64,000 nt of DNA from Pseudomonas viridiflava (GTDB lineage: Bacteria; Pseudomonadota; Gammaproteobacteria; Pseudomonadales; Pseudomonadaceae), in contig UVIF01000021.1 of NCBI GenBank assembly GCA_900596015.1, positions 1 to 64,000 on the forward strand. The letters run 5' to 3'. The notes under the pieces were generated by a model. That model ran no database searches and had not been told where the DNA came from. It saw only the letters and a program-made list of their open reading frames with translations. The position numbers and the translations under genes are program-made. Every line of letters begins with the position of its first letter. Position 1 is the stretch's first letter. This document shows positions 40,153 to 47,815 of this stretch, piece by piece.

Positions 40153-41286
40153 ATGGCTTCAGGTCAACGCTTTCACGCGCTCGACAGTCTTCGCGGTATC
40201 TGCGCGTTGGCCGTTGTGCTGTATCACCTGCACGTGGTCGGCAGTGTGACGGAGCTGGCGTTCTTTCGCAGTGCCGATTTGTTCGTGGACTTCTTCTTCG
40301 TGCTCAGCGGGTTCGTGATCACTCATGCCTACGGCGCGCGGCACGATCTGGACCTGCGGCGGTTCTTCGTTCTGCGCACCTTTCGTCTGGCGCCCTTGCA
40401 TGTCTGTTTGCTGGGCGTGTTCATCGTCTTCGAGTTCGTGAAGTGGGGCGCCGCGCAGCAAGGGGTCAACTTCAACAAGGAGCCGTTCACCGGTATGTAT
40501 GCGCCTTCGCAGATCGTGCCCAACTTGCTGTTGATCCAGGCGTGGACGCCGTGGACGGAAAACATGTCGTTCAACTATCCGTCCTGGAGCATCAGCATCG
40601 AGTACTACATGTATTTGATTTTCGCCGCGGTGGTGCTGTGCACGTCGGCGCGTCGGGTGCCGGTCTGGGCCGGGATCGTCATCGTTTCCATGGCGATGCT
40701 GTACAGCGGGGCAGGGCCGTTCACCGCGCTGGCCTACAAGGGGCTGGCGTGCTTCTTCGCCGGGGCGCTGTGCTACAAAGCCTTCGAGGCACTACGCCGA
40801 CGGGTGCAGCCGGGGTTCGCAATGGCTTCGCTGCTCGAAGTCGTGGCGGGCGGATCTATTGTTTGGCTGCTCAGCAGTGACGAGCCGAACAAGGCCATGC
40901 TGGCCAGCGCTCTGTTCTGCCTGACGGTGACTTTGTATGCGTTCGATGCCGGGGTCGTTTCCAGCGTGCTGAAGACGCGTGTGTTCGAGCTGCTGGGGCG
41001 ACTGTCCTACTCGATCTACCTGACCCATGTGATCATTTTGAGTGTGTTGATCCTGCTGTTCATGGTGTTGGAGAAGAAAACCGGCTTGCCGCTGGCGCCG
41101 GTGTTCGGAGATTTCCGCTATCTGGACAGCGGTTATCCGTGGCTCAACAATCTGCTCGTGGGCCTGGTATTGCTTGCCGTGATCGGGGTTTCTTTCATCA
41201 CCTACCACCTGATCGAGATCAACGGGCAGAAGTTGGGGCGTCGTTTACTGGGGCATCGATTGCCTGCGCAGGCTGTGCCGGGCTGA
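40153..41286 (+). CDS. Membrane acyltransferase, family 3 (OafA/WecH type)
   Basis: Integral membrane O-acyltransferase that would transfer acetyl or other acyl groups to a cell-surface or periplasmic sugar. 377 residues with about ten hydrophobic helices. The family motif is seen as Arg14 and His25 in DSLRGICALAVVLYHLHV, followed by a WSISIEYYMYL segment. It has no periplasmic SGNH domain. It sits upstream of two sugar-nucleotide-type proteins, suggesting a glycan target, but the acceptor is unknown. Confidence 0.85.
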   Translation: MASGQRFHALDSLRGICALAVVLYHLHVVGSVTELAFFRSADLFVDFFFVLSGFVITHAYGARHDLDLRRFFVLRTFRLAPLHVCLLGVFIVFEFVKWGAAQQGVNFNKEPFTGMYAPSQIVPNLLLIQAWTPWTENMSFNYPSWSISIEYYMYLIFAAVVLCTSARRVPVWAGIVIVSMAMLYSGAGPFTALAYKGLACFFAGALCYKAFEALRRRVQPGFAMASLLEVVAGGSIVWLLSSDEPNKAMLASALFCLTVTLYAFDAGVVSSVLKTRVFELLGRLSYSIYLTHVIILSVLILLFMVLEKKTGLPLAPVFGDFRYLDSGYPWLNNLLVGLVLLAVIGVSFITYHLIEINGQKLGRRLLGHRLPAQAVPG

Positions 41287-41447
41287 GGCTGCGGGGCTGC
41301 AACTAACCCCTCTTTTTGATAGCGCGTGACGTCGGCGTCAGAAAAACGCAAAATGGCTGTTCGATTCGAGTGCGGGCGAAGGTTTTGTCGTCGACCACGC
41401 GCCTGCGGTTAATCTGAACTGCCAATTTGAACGGACCTGCTGACTCT

Positions 41448-42332
41448 ATGCGAATGCGCCTTATGCTGTTGGGCGGTGGGAATGCCCTAGGACAAGCGCT
41501 GATTCGCCTCGGAGCGGAAGAGGGCATCGGCTTCCTGGCCCCGCGTCCGCCGGAAAACGGTTGGGATGGGGCGAGCCTCACCGACCTGCTCGATGAAACC
41601 CGCCCCGATGCGCTGATCAACCTGGCGTACTACTTCGACTGGTTTCAGGCCGATGCAGTGAGCCAAGCGCGCCTGGACCAACAAGAAATCGCGGTGGAGC
41701 GTTTGGCCGAACGCTGCCAGCAGCACCAGATCGTGCTGTTGCAGCCGTCCAGCTATCGTGTGTTCGATGGCTCGCGGGCCACTGCCTACAGCGAAAAAGA
41801 CGAGCCGGTTCCCCTCGGGCTTCGAGGCCAGGCGTTGTGGCGCATCGAGCAGAGCGTGCGAGCGGCGTGCCCGCGGCACGTGCTGTTGCGTTTCGGCTGG
41901 CTGCTGGACGACAGCGCCGACGGCGTACTGGGTCGCTATCTGCAGCGTGCCGAGCTGCCGCAACCGTTGCCACTGGCCGATGACCGACGCGGCAATCCGA
42001 CGCCGGTGGACGACGCCGCGCGGGTGATCCTCTCGGTGCTCAAGCAGCTGGACTGCGAAGCCCCGCTGTGGGGCACTTATCATTACGCCGGCAACGAGGC
42101 GACCACGGCGCTGGCCCTTGGCCAGGCTATCATCAGCGAAGCCAAGACGATGCATGCGCTGGCGATCGATGCGCCCACCGCGCAGGCCCACGCCGCGCGG
42201 CCCGATGCCGGGGAAGAACCGCAGCACGCCGTGCTGGCCTGCAAGAAAATCCTGCACACCTTCGGTATCAAGCCGCGCGCCTGGCGTTCGGGGCTGCCGA
42301 GCCTTCTGGACAGATACTACCGACATGGCTGA
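41448..42332 (+). CDS. RmlD-like NAD(P)-binding protein, catalytic pair missing
   Basis: Extended SDR fold related to dTDP-4-dehydrorhamnose reductase. Start chosen at ATG 41448 (MRMRLMLLGGGNALGQAL), 294 residues; a TTG 21 bases upstream is possible. The nucleotide loop is GGGNALG and the conserved SSYRVFDG and YSEKDEPVP blocks are kept. Where RmlD has Tyr-x-x-x-Lys, this protein has Arg126 and Leu130 (LRGQALWRIE). It may be a regulatory or binding protein rather than a reductase. Its last 8 bases overlap the epimerase gene. Confidence 0.75.
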   Translation: MRMRLMLLGGGNALGQALIRLGAEEGIGFLAPRPPENGWDGASLTDLLDETRPDALINLAYYFDWFQADAVSQARLDQQEIAVERLAERCQQHQIVLLQPSSYRVFDGSRATAYSEKDEPVPLGLRGQALWRIEQSVRAACPRHVLLRFGWLLDDSADGVLGRYLQRAELPQPLPLADDRRGNPTPVDDAARVILSVLKQLDCEAPLWGTYHYAGNEATTALALGQAIISEAKTMHALAIDAPTAQAHAARPDAGEEPQHAVLACKKILHTFGIKPRAWRSGLPSLLDRYYRHG

Positions 42333-43254
42333 TACACCCATTCTGATCACCGGCGGTGCCGGTTTCATTGGCTCGCACCTGGTCGATGCGTTGCTGGCCG
42401 AAGGTCACTCGGTGCGGGTCCTCGATGACTTGTCCACAGGCAAGCGCAGCAACCTGCCGATGGAAAACGCCAGGCTGGAGCTGATCGAAGGCGATGTCGC
42501 CGACGCAACCCTGTTGGCAAGGGTGGTAAGCGGCTGCAAGGCGGTGGTGCACCTGGCCGCGGTCGCTTCGGTGCAGGCTTCGGTCGACGATCCGGTGAAG
42601 ACTCATCAGAGCAACTTCATTGGCACCTTGAACCTCTGCGAAGCGATGCGTCTGGCGGGGGTCAAGCGTGTGCTGTTCGCTTCCAGCGCCGCGGTGTATG
42701 GCAACAATGGCGAAGGTGAAGCGGTCGGCGAGAGCACGCCCAAGGCACCCTTGACGCCCTATGCATCGGACAAGCTGGCCAGTGAGCACTATCTGGACTT
42801 CTACCGCCGCGAACATGGGCTGGAGCCGGTGGTGTTTCGCTTCTTCAATATCTACGGGCCGAGGCAGGATCCTTCCTCGCCGTATTCGGGCGTCATCAGT
42901 ATTTTCAGCGAGCGCGCCCAGCGCGGGCAGCCGATCAGCCTGTTCGGCGATGGCGAACAGACCCGCGACTTCTTCTATGTCGGTGATCTGGTGACCTTGC
43001 TGATGCAAGGGTTGCAGCAGGCCACCGTGCAGCCGGGGCCGGTGAATGTCGGGCTGAACCAGGCAACTTCGCTGAATCAGTTGTTGGCCGGGCTGGGCGC
43101 GGTGCTCGGCGGCTTGCCGACGGTGAGTCATGGCCCGGCCCGTGCGGGTGATATCCGCCACTCGCGCGCCGACAACGCCTTGCTGCTGGAACGCTTCGAA
43201 CTGGGCCCGGTGACGCCGCTGGAAGAAGGGTTGCGGCGCCTCCTGGCGCTGTAG
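42325..43254 (+). CDS. NAD-dependent epimerase/dehydratase, UDP-glucose 4-epimerase-like
   Basis: Extended SDR enzyme, probably a UDP-hexose 4-epimerase. Start at ATG 42325, 309 residues, overlapping the preceding gene by 8 bases, so the two are coupled. NAD loop TGGAGFIGSH (9-18), active-site Ser (FASSAAVYG, 119-127), Tyr146 and Lys150 (PYASDK), and the sugar-binding RFFNIYGPRQ and FGDGEQTRDFFYV regions are intact. Exact substrate not determined. Confidence 0.85.
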   Translation: MADTPILITGGAGFIGSHLVDALLAEGHSVRVLDDLSTGKRSNLPMENARLELIEGDVADATLLARVVSGCKAVVHLAAVASVQASVDDPVKTHQSNFIGTLNLCEAMRLAGVKRVLFASSAAVYGNNGEGEAVGESTPKAPLTPYASDKLASEHYLDFYRREHGLEPVVFRFFNIYGPRQDPSSPYSGVISIFSERAQRGQPISLFGDGEQTRDFFYVGDLVTLLMQGLQQATVQPGPVNVGLNQATSLNQLLAGLGAVLGGLPTVSHGPARAGDIRHSRADNALLLERFELGPVTPLEEGLRRLLAL

Positions 43255-43267
43255 GCCGCTCCACTGT

Positions 43268-43305
43268 CGCCAGCCAGGCCCCGCACCGATGGGGCAGGGC
43301 TGGCG
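43268..43305. terminator. Hairpin between the convergent epimerase and oprG genes
   Basis: CGCCAGCC/GGCTGGCG outer stem and GCCCC/GGGGC inner stem, without a U tract. It is placed where both converging transcripts should end. Confidence 0.55.
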
Positions 43306-43318
43306 GCAGGATCGTTGC

Positions 43319-44017
43319 CTAGAACTTGTAGCCCACACCCACCATGTACACCCACGGATCGACTTCCAGGTCGACCTTGGTGCGGCCGACGCCCAGCGCC
43401 GTGGGGCCGTCGACGGTGGCCTTGGTGTCGATGTCGACGTACCAGACCGACGCGTTGAGCATCATGTGCTCGCCCAACATGTAGTCGAAACCCAATTGCC
43501 CGGCAATGCCCACCGAGTCCTGGATCTTGAGGTTGTTGAAGCCCTGTTGCTTGCGCGCGCCACTCAGGTCTTCGTCGTAGAACAGGGTGTAGTTGATGCC
43601 GACGCCGGCGTACGGCTGGAAGCGCGACGTTGGCGCCAATGGGTAGTACTGCAATGACAGGGTGGGAGGCAGTTGCTTGACGTCCGCCAGTTTGCCATCG
43701 AGCCCGCCGATACCGGTGGCGGCACTGACCCCGCGCACGCCCACGGTGTGCTGGAACGGCGTGGCCGCCAGCAGCTCGATGCCGACGTGGTCGGTGAGCA
43801 TGTAGGCGAAGGCCAGGCCCAGCTGCGTGTCGCTGTCGAGGGTGGCCTTGGTGCCTGCGACCTTGACGCCGTCCAGTTTGAGCTGGCCACTGTCTTCATT
43901 GGGTGCGGTGGTCGCGGCGCCGGCGCGAATGATCATATCGCCGGCCTGGTGTGCCTGGGCCTGCGTGGTTGCCAGCGCCAGGGCAATCAGTGAGGCGCCG
44001 AGCAAGGACTTGTTCAT
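43319..44017 (-). CDS. oprG: OmpW-family outer membrane protein (OprG)
   Basis: Eight-stranded outer-membrane barrel for small hydrophobic molecules. 232 residues from ATG 44017: signal peptide MNKSLLGASLIALALATTQA with cleavage near AQA-H, mature N-terminus with AGDMIIRAGAAT, and the C-terminal barrel signature ending in GVGYKF. It neighbours the zinc-type operon as oprG does in P. aeruginosa, where ANR induces it under low oxygen. An ANR-like box lies upstream. Confidence 0.93.
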   Translation of the reverse strand: MNKSLLGASLIALALATTQAQAHQAGDMIIRAGAATTAPNEDSGQLKLDGVKVAGTKATLDSDTQLGLAFAYMLTDHVGIELLAATPFQHTVGVRGVSAATGIGGLDGKLADVKQLPPTLSLQYYPLAPTSRFQPYAGVGINYTLFYDEDLSGARKQQGFNNLKIQDSVGIAGQLGFDYMLGEHMMLNASVWYVDIDTKATVDGPTALGVGRTKVDLEVDPWVYMVGVGYKF

Positions 44018-44082
44018 GGGGGCTCCATTGGGGAATGCGAAGGACATTCGCCCAATGGTAGTCAGTGCGGCGCTGCGGTTTT

Positions 44083-44096
44083 TTGATCTGGCTCAA
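44083..44096 (-). promoter_or_regulatory. ANR/FNR-like box of oprG
   Basis: TTGAGCCAGATCAA on the minus strand matches 9 of 10 defined bases of TTGAT-N4-ATCAA. If the -10 is TACCAT (44060-44055), the box centres about 41.5 bases before the start of transcription, the class II activation position. It also lies close to the end of the upstream DUF3299 gene. Confidence 0.65.
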
Positions 44097-44111
44097 TGAA
44101 AGTCCAATGAC

Positions 44112-44627
44112 TCAGTCCGGCAGCTCGTAGGCGTAGATTTTTGCCGCGGCCATCTGGTAACCGGCCTGCGCCAGGTCGCTGGTGCTGGCCTTGACCTGCA
44201 TGGGGCCCTCGATCCAGTAGGGCTGGTAGAGCTCTTCGACCTTGACCCCGACAGCGCTGGTGACGTGCACGATCTGATTGGACGGCGGCGGCGGTACATG
44301 GATGCAGGCGCCGAAATAGGGCACCAGGAGAAACTCGGTGGTCCGGCCGGCTTCGTTGACCTCCAGCGGTACGATGTAGCCGGGGATGCGCAGTTGCTGG
44401 CCGTCCAGTGCCTGGACCACCGGCGCATCGGGCGCTTGCTGGTGGGCTGCAGGGCCGGCTTCGGCCAGCGCGGTGCCCATTTGCGCCAGGTCGTGCATGG
44501 GCGTCATCTGCGGGGCCAGCCTGGGCGCATCTGGCGGGATCAGCGCCTCCCAGCTGACTTCCTTGAGCTCGGCTGCGGACAGCGACACGCTGGTCAGCAG
44601 CAACAGGGCCATTACCGCGCGCAACAT
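44112..44627 (-). CDS. DUF3299 secreted protein of the zinc-responsive operon
   Basis: 171 residues from ATG 44627, with signal peptide MLRAVMALLLLTSVSLSA. The domain has LRIPGYIVPLEVN, FLLVPYFGACIHVPPPP and a C-terminal MAAAKIYAYELP; the Cys/His in the FGACIHVPPPP block could bind metal. It is last in a four-gene minus-strand operon, 11 bases after the permease gene. P. aeruginosa has the same set ending in such a gene. Molecular role unknown. Confidence 0.82.
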   Translation of the reverse strand: MLRAVMALLLLTSVSLSAAELKEVSWEALIPPDAPRLAPQMTPMHDLAQMGTALAEAGPAAHQQAPDAPVVQALDGQQLRIPGYIVPLEVNEAGRTTEFLLVPYFGACIHVPPPPSNQIVHVTSAVGVKVEELYQPYWIEGPMQVKASTSDLAQAGYQMAAAKIYAYELPD

Positions 44628-44638
44628 AGGTGAAATCC

Positions 44639-45904
44639 TCACAGGTGGATCGACAGGCCGTCGGCCAGGGATTGCCGGTAGGCGCGCCAGGCCGGTATTG
44701 CGCCCATCACCACCGCGGCCGCGAGAATGATCCCCAACAGCGACCATTCATAGGCGCTGGGCAGGCTCAGCGGCAGGAACAGGCCGTAGTTGGACTGCAC
44801 GTAGCCCTGCGCGCAGGCAATGCCCAGGTACAACAATGCCATGCCCGCGAGGATTCCGACCAGTGCCAGGGCGAAGGCTTCGAGAATCAGCAGGCCGGCG
44901 ATGTGCCAGGGGCGGGCGCCGACCGAGCGCAGGATGGCCATCTCGCGGCGGCGTTCGTTGAGGCTGGTGACGATGGCCGTGAGCATGCCGATCAGGCCGG
45001 TCAGGACGACGAATACGGAGATCACGAACAATGCCTGTTCTGCGGTGCCCATCAGGCTCCATAGCTCCTGCAGGGCCACGCCCGGCAGGATTGCCATCAA
45101 CGGTTCGCCGCGAAAGTCATTGATGTCGCGCTGCAGGGCGAAGGTGGCGATCTTGCTGTTCAGGCCGACCATGAACGCAGTGATAGCGCTGGGTGTGAGA
45201 TCCATGTTGCGCGCCTGGTCGGCGCTGATGCGTCCGGCGCCGCGGGCCGGAACGCCATTCTTCCAGTCGACATGGATGGCTTCCATGCCGCCCAGGCTGA
45301 TGTGCAGCGTGCGATCGACCGGCGTACCGGTGCGGGCGAGGATGCCGACGACGGTGAACGGCTTGTCGTCGTGCTTGACCAGGCTGATCGCTGCCACGCC
45401 GTGGGCCAGTACCAGTTTGTCGCCCAACTTGTAGTGCAGGGCATCGGCTACCTGCGCGCCAAGTACTACCTCGAAGGGATCGGTCTGGAAGGCTCGACCC
45501 TGGACCACCTGCAGCGACTGCCGGCGGCCGTACTGATAGTGTTCGAAATAGCTCTGGTTGGTGCCCATGACCCGGTAGCCGCGGTGCGAGTCACCCAGCG
45601 AGATAGGAATGGCCCATTTGACCTGCGGGTTGTTGGCGTAATGCTCGAAACTGTCCCAGCGGATGTTGTTGGTGGCGTTGCCGATGCGGAACACCGAGTA
45701 AAGCAGCAGGTTGACCGAGCCGGAGCGCGCGCCGACGATCAGGTCGGTACCGCTGACTGTGCTCGCGAAGCTGGCACGGGCTTCGTGGCGCACACGCTCC
45801 ACGGCCAGCAGCAGGCACACCGACAGGGCAATGGCGAAGGCGGTCAGGAATGCGGTGAAACGGCGGTTGGCCAGACTGGCCAGGGCAAGACGAAGCAGGT
45901 ACAT
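44639..45904 (-). CDS. ABC transporter permease (FtsX/MacB-like)
   Basis: 421 residues from ATG 45904: an N-terminal membrane helix (about 15-37), a large periplasmic domain, then three C-terminal helices including LFVISVFVVLTGLIGMLTAI, the MacB/LolC topology. Such systems act on periplasmic or lipoprotein cargo rather than classical import. Its start overlaps the ATPase stop by one base (TGATG). Cargo unknown; genetic context suggests zinc homeostasis. Confidence 0.88.
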   Translation of the reverse strand: MYLLRLALASLANRRFTAFLTAFAIALSVCLLLAVERVRHEARASFASTVSGTDLIVGARSGSVNLLLYSVFRIGNATNNIRWDSFEHYANNPQVKWAIPISLGDSHRGYRVMGTNQSYFEHYQYGRRQSLQVVQGRAFQTDPFEVVLGAQVADALHYKLGDKLVLAHGVAAISLVKHDDKPFTVVGILARTGTPVDRTLHISLGGMEAIHVDWKNGVPARGAGRISADQARNMDLTPSAITAFMVGLNSKIATFALQRDINDFRGEPLMAILPGVALQELWSLMGTAEQALFVISVFVVLTGLIGMLTAIVTSLNERRREMAILRSVGARPWHIAGLLILEAFALALVGILAGMALLYLGIACAQGYVQSNYGLFLPLSLPSAYEWSLLGIILAAAVVMGAIPAWRAYRQSLADGLSIHL

Positions 45905-46623
45905 CAGGGCACCTCGGGTGAGGCAGGGCGTGCTGCGTGGTTGAGCTCGGCCAGGGACAGGTGGCGGTCGAACAAGGGTGCCAGGCTTTGATCGTGACTG
46001 ACGAACAGCAGGCTCGAGCCGGCGGCGCGACATTCGGCGAACAGCAGTTGGATGAAGGCTTCGCGGGCGTCGCTGTCCAGCGCCGAGGTCGGCTCGTCGG
46101 CGATCACCAGTTCGGGTTGGCCGATCAGCGCACGCGCAGCCGCCACGCGTTGCTGCTGACCGATGGAGAGGGTGTCGGCACGGCGTTGGAGCAGCGCCGG
46201 ATCGGTCAGGCCAAGGTGTGCCAGCAGTTGCGTGGCAGCCTGGGCAACACTGCCATGACGCTGCTCGGCACGCGCGGTGCGGCGGCGAGAGAAGCGGCAG
46301 GGCAACTCCACGTTCGCGCGCACCGACAGGAACGGCAGCAGGTTGAACTGCTGGAAGATGTAGCCGGTGTGCTCGACGCGAAACCGGTCACGGGCAGCGA
46401 AGCTCAACTCGCTCAGGTTTTGCCCGAGCAGGTGGACGCTGCCGCGCTGCGGCGTGTGCACGCCGCCGAGCAGGCCGAGCAGGGTGGTCTTGCCACTGCC
46501 GCTGGGGCCCTTCAGGAACAGGGTTTCCCCACGCTCCAGGCGGAACGCGGGGATGTCCAGCAACGTTGCTTGGCCAGGCCAGGCGAAGCCCAGTTCGGCC
46601 AGCTCGATCAATGCATCGCTCAT
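45904..46623 (-). CDS. ABC transporter ATP-binding protein
   Basis: 239 residues, LolD/MacB-type. Walker A GPSGSGKTTLL (39-49), Walker B ELVIADEPTSALD, and H-loop VSHDQ. The signature reads LSIGQQQRVA, with Ile in place of the usual Gly at the third position. Three bases separate it from the upstream histidine-rich gene, and it is coupled to the permease. Confidence 0.9.
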   Translation of the reverse strand: MSDALIELAELGFAWPGQATLLDIPAFRLERGETLFLKGPSGSGKTTLLGLLGGVHTPQRGSVHLLGQNLSELSFAARDRFRVEHTGYIFQQFNLLPFLSVRANVELPCRFSRRRTARAEQRHGSVAQAATQLLAHLGLTDPALLQRRADTLSIGQQQRVAAARALIGQPELVIADEPTSALDSDAREAFIQLLFAECRAAGSSLLFVSHDQSLAPLFDRHLSLAELNHAARPASPEVP

Positions 46624-46626
46624 GGG

Positions 46627-47232
46627 TCAGAATTTCAGGCTGCTTTGCTTGGGGGTGAGGTCCGTACCCTGCTGGCCGGACGGGCCGATCAGTTGTACCT
46701 GAATTTTCTGGGTGGCGGGGAAGGTGCTGAACAAGCGCGCCAGGTCCAGGTGTTCCAGGGCCTTTGGCGACGCGCAGGTGAAGTGGTAGTGCGCATGAAT
46801 CTCGCTGTGCTCGTGGTGATGCTCGTCACCTTGCTTGGCGTCTGCGGCGTCGTGTTCGTGGTCAGCCTTGCCGCCGAACAACGGGCTTTCCAGCTTCTGC
46901 TCGGTGACCGTGCAGTTGGCTGCGGCGGGCAGGCCGAACAGCACCAGCGGTTGCTCCAAAGTCTTGCGTGCCGCGGCGACCTTGGCCTTGTCGGCATCGC
47001 TGCTGGCAGCATGCTCGAAGCCCACCAGGTTCATGGCCGGGCTTTGCAGCTCCAGTTCAAGTGACTGACCATCCAGTGCGGCGTCCAGGCGGGCCACACC
47101 ATGTTCGTGGGCGCCGAGGCTGCCGTGCTCATGTTCATGCTCATGTTCATGCTCATGGTCATGGCCTTCTTCGTGGGCATGAACCGCGAAGGGCAGCAGG
47201 GCAAAGGGTAGGGCAAGCATGAGACGGCGCAT
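46627..47232 (-). CDS. DUF2796 histidine-rich periplasmic protein (ZrgA-like)
   Basis: 201 residues. Signal peptide MRRLMLALPFALLPFAVHA, then a His/Glu tract (EEGHDHEHEHEHEHEH), a DUF2796 core with LELELQSPAMNLVGFEHAA, and a second His-rich stretch (GDEHHHEHSEIHAHYHF). This fits periplasmic zinc binding and delivery, as proposed for ZrgA-type proteins. It is first in the operon behind a Zur-like palindrome. The His/Glu tract is encoded by a 6/12-base tandem repeat. Confidence 0.85.
   Translation of the reverse strand: MRRLMLALPFALLPFAVHAHEEGHDHEHEHEHEHEHGSLGAHEHGVARLDAALDGQSLELELQSPAMNLVGFEHAASSDADKAKVAAARKTLEQPLVLFGLPAAANCTVTEQKLESPLFGGKADHEHDAADAKQGDEHHHEHSEIHAHYHFTCASPKALEHLDLARLFSTFPATQKIQVQLIGPSGQQGTDLTPKQSSLKF
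47126..47165 (-). repeat. Tandem hexamer repeat encoding a His-Glu tract
   Basis: On the + strand the units CATGCT/CATGTT/CATGGT recur about six times in the first codons after the signal peptide of the DUF2796 gene. The unit length is a multiple of three, so slippage would change the number of His-Glu pairs without breaking the frame. Confidence 0.75.
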
Positions 47233-47261
47233 TGGGGAATCTCGTGGTCTGGGTAAAACGC

Positions 47262-47275
47262 AATGTTATAACAAA
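47262..47275 (-). promoter_or_regulatory. Zur-like operator of the zinc-responsive operon
   Basis: A perfect 10-base palindrome TGTTATAACA (47264-47273) within AATGTTATAACAAA, matching the core of gammaproteobacterial Zur boxes. It lies 32-41 bases upstream of the first start codon of the operon, where a bound repressor would block RNA polymerase. Confidence 0.65.
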
Positions 47276-47414
47276 TTTACAGCCGGTTACCATGCGTCCG
47301 TAAAGATTCATGTTCGCTTCAGCAAATGCGCGCAGGTGTTGTGAAGTCAAAGGCGGGATTGCGTCACCGGTGGGGCGCTGCTACAACGATGCCTCGTTAT
47401 GAAAGGGCATCCGC

Positions 47415-47771
47415 ATGATCAGAATCAAGGGCACAGTAGGCAACCTGCCGGTAGACCTGGCCATAGAAATGGACGCTCAGGACTGGGCGCACCTGACCGG
47501 CCCCTTCGCAACAGCATCCCAAAGCGCGACAACGGCGGCAACGCCGCCTGCGCAGAGCAAGGCCAGGACCGAAGACGACGGCGTATGGCGCAGCGTGCTG
47601 TTGCTGCTGGAACAGGCAGGAAGGATAGAGGGCCCGGCATTGCTGGATCAGGTTCAGGGGCTGGTGGGGGACGTGGCGGCTGGCAAGCGGATGCTGGTGC
47701 GTTTGCGCCACTGCCCGCAGGTCAAGGTGGAAGCCGGGGCGGACGCACCGGTGTATTGCTGGGTCGGCTAG
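47415..47771 (+). CDS. Conserved hypothetical protein of Pseudomonas
   Basis: 118 residues, MIRIKGTVGNLPVDLAIEMD at the start, then a low-complexity Ala/Thr linker (about 34-48) and a helical segment with VWRSVLLLLEQAGRIEGPALLDQV. There is no signal peptide or membrane segment. An equivalent gene sits between the zinc operon and the thioredoxin gene in P. aeruginosa, which supports it being real. Function unknown. It faces the thioredoxin gene across a 10-bp hairpin. Confidence 0.75.
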   Translation: MIRIKGTVGNLPVDLAIEMDAQDWAHLTGPFATASQSATTAATPPAQSKARTEDDGVWRSVLLLLEQAGRIEGPALLDQVQGLVGDVAAGKRMLVRLRHCPQVKVEAGADAPVYCWVG

Positions 47772-47778
47772 CTGTGCC

Positions 47779-47806
47779 GCAGGCCACGTCTTGCGCCGTG
47801 GCCTGC
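47779..47806. terminator. Hairpin between convergent genes
   Basis: Perfect 10-bp stem GCAGGCCACG/CGTGGCCTGC with an 8-base loop, no U tract. It lies in the 44-base gap between the small conserved gene and cnoX. Confidence 0.55.
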
Positions 47807-47815
47807 CGCAGTCCG

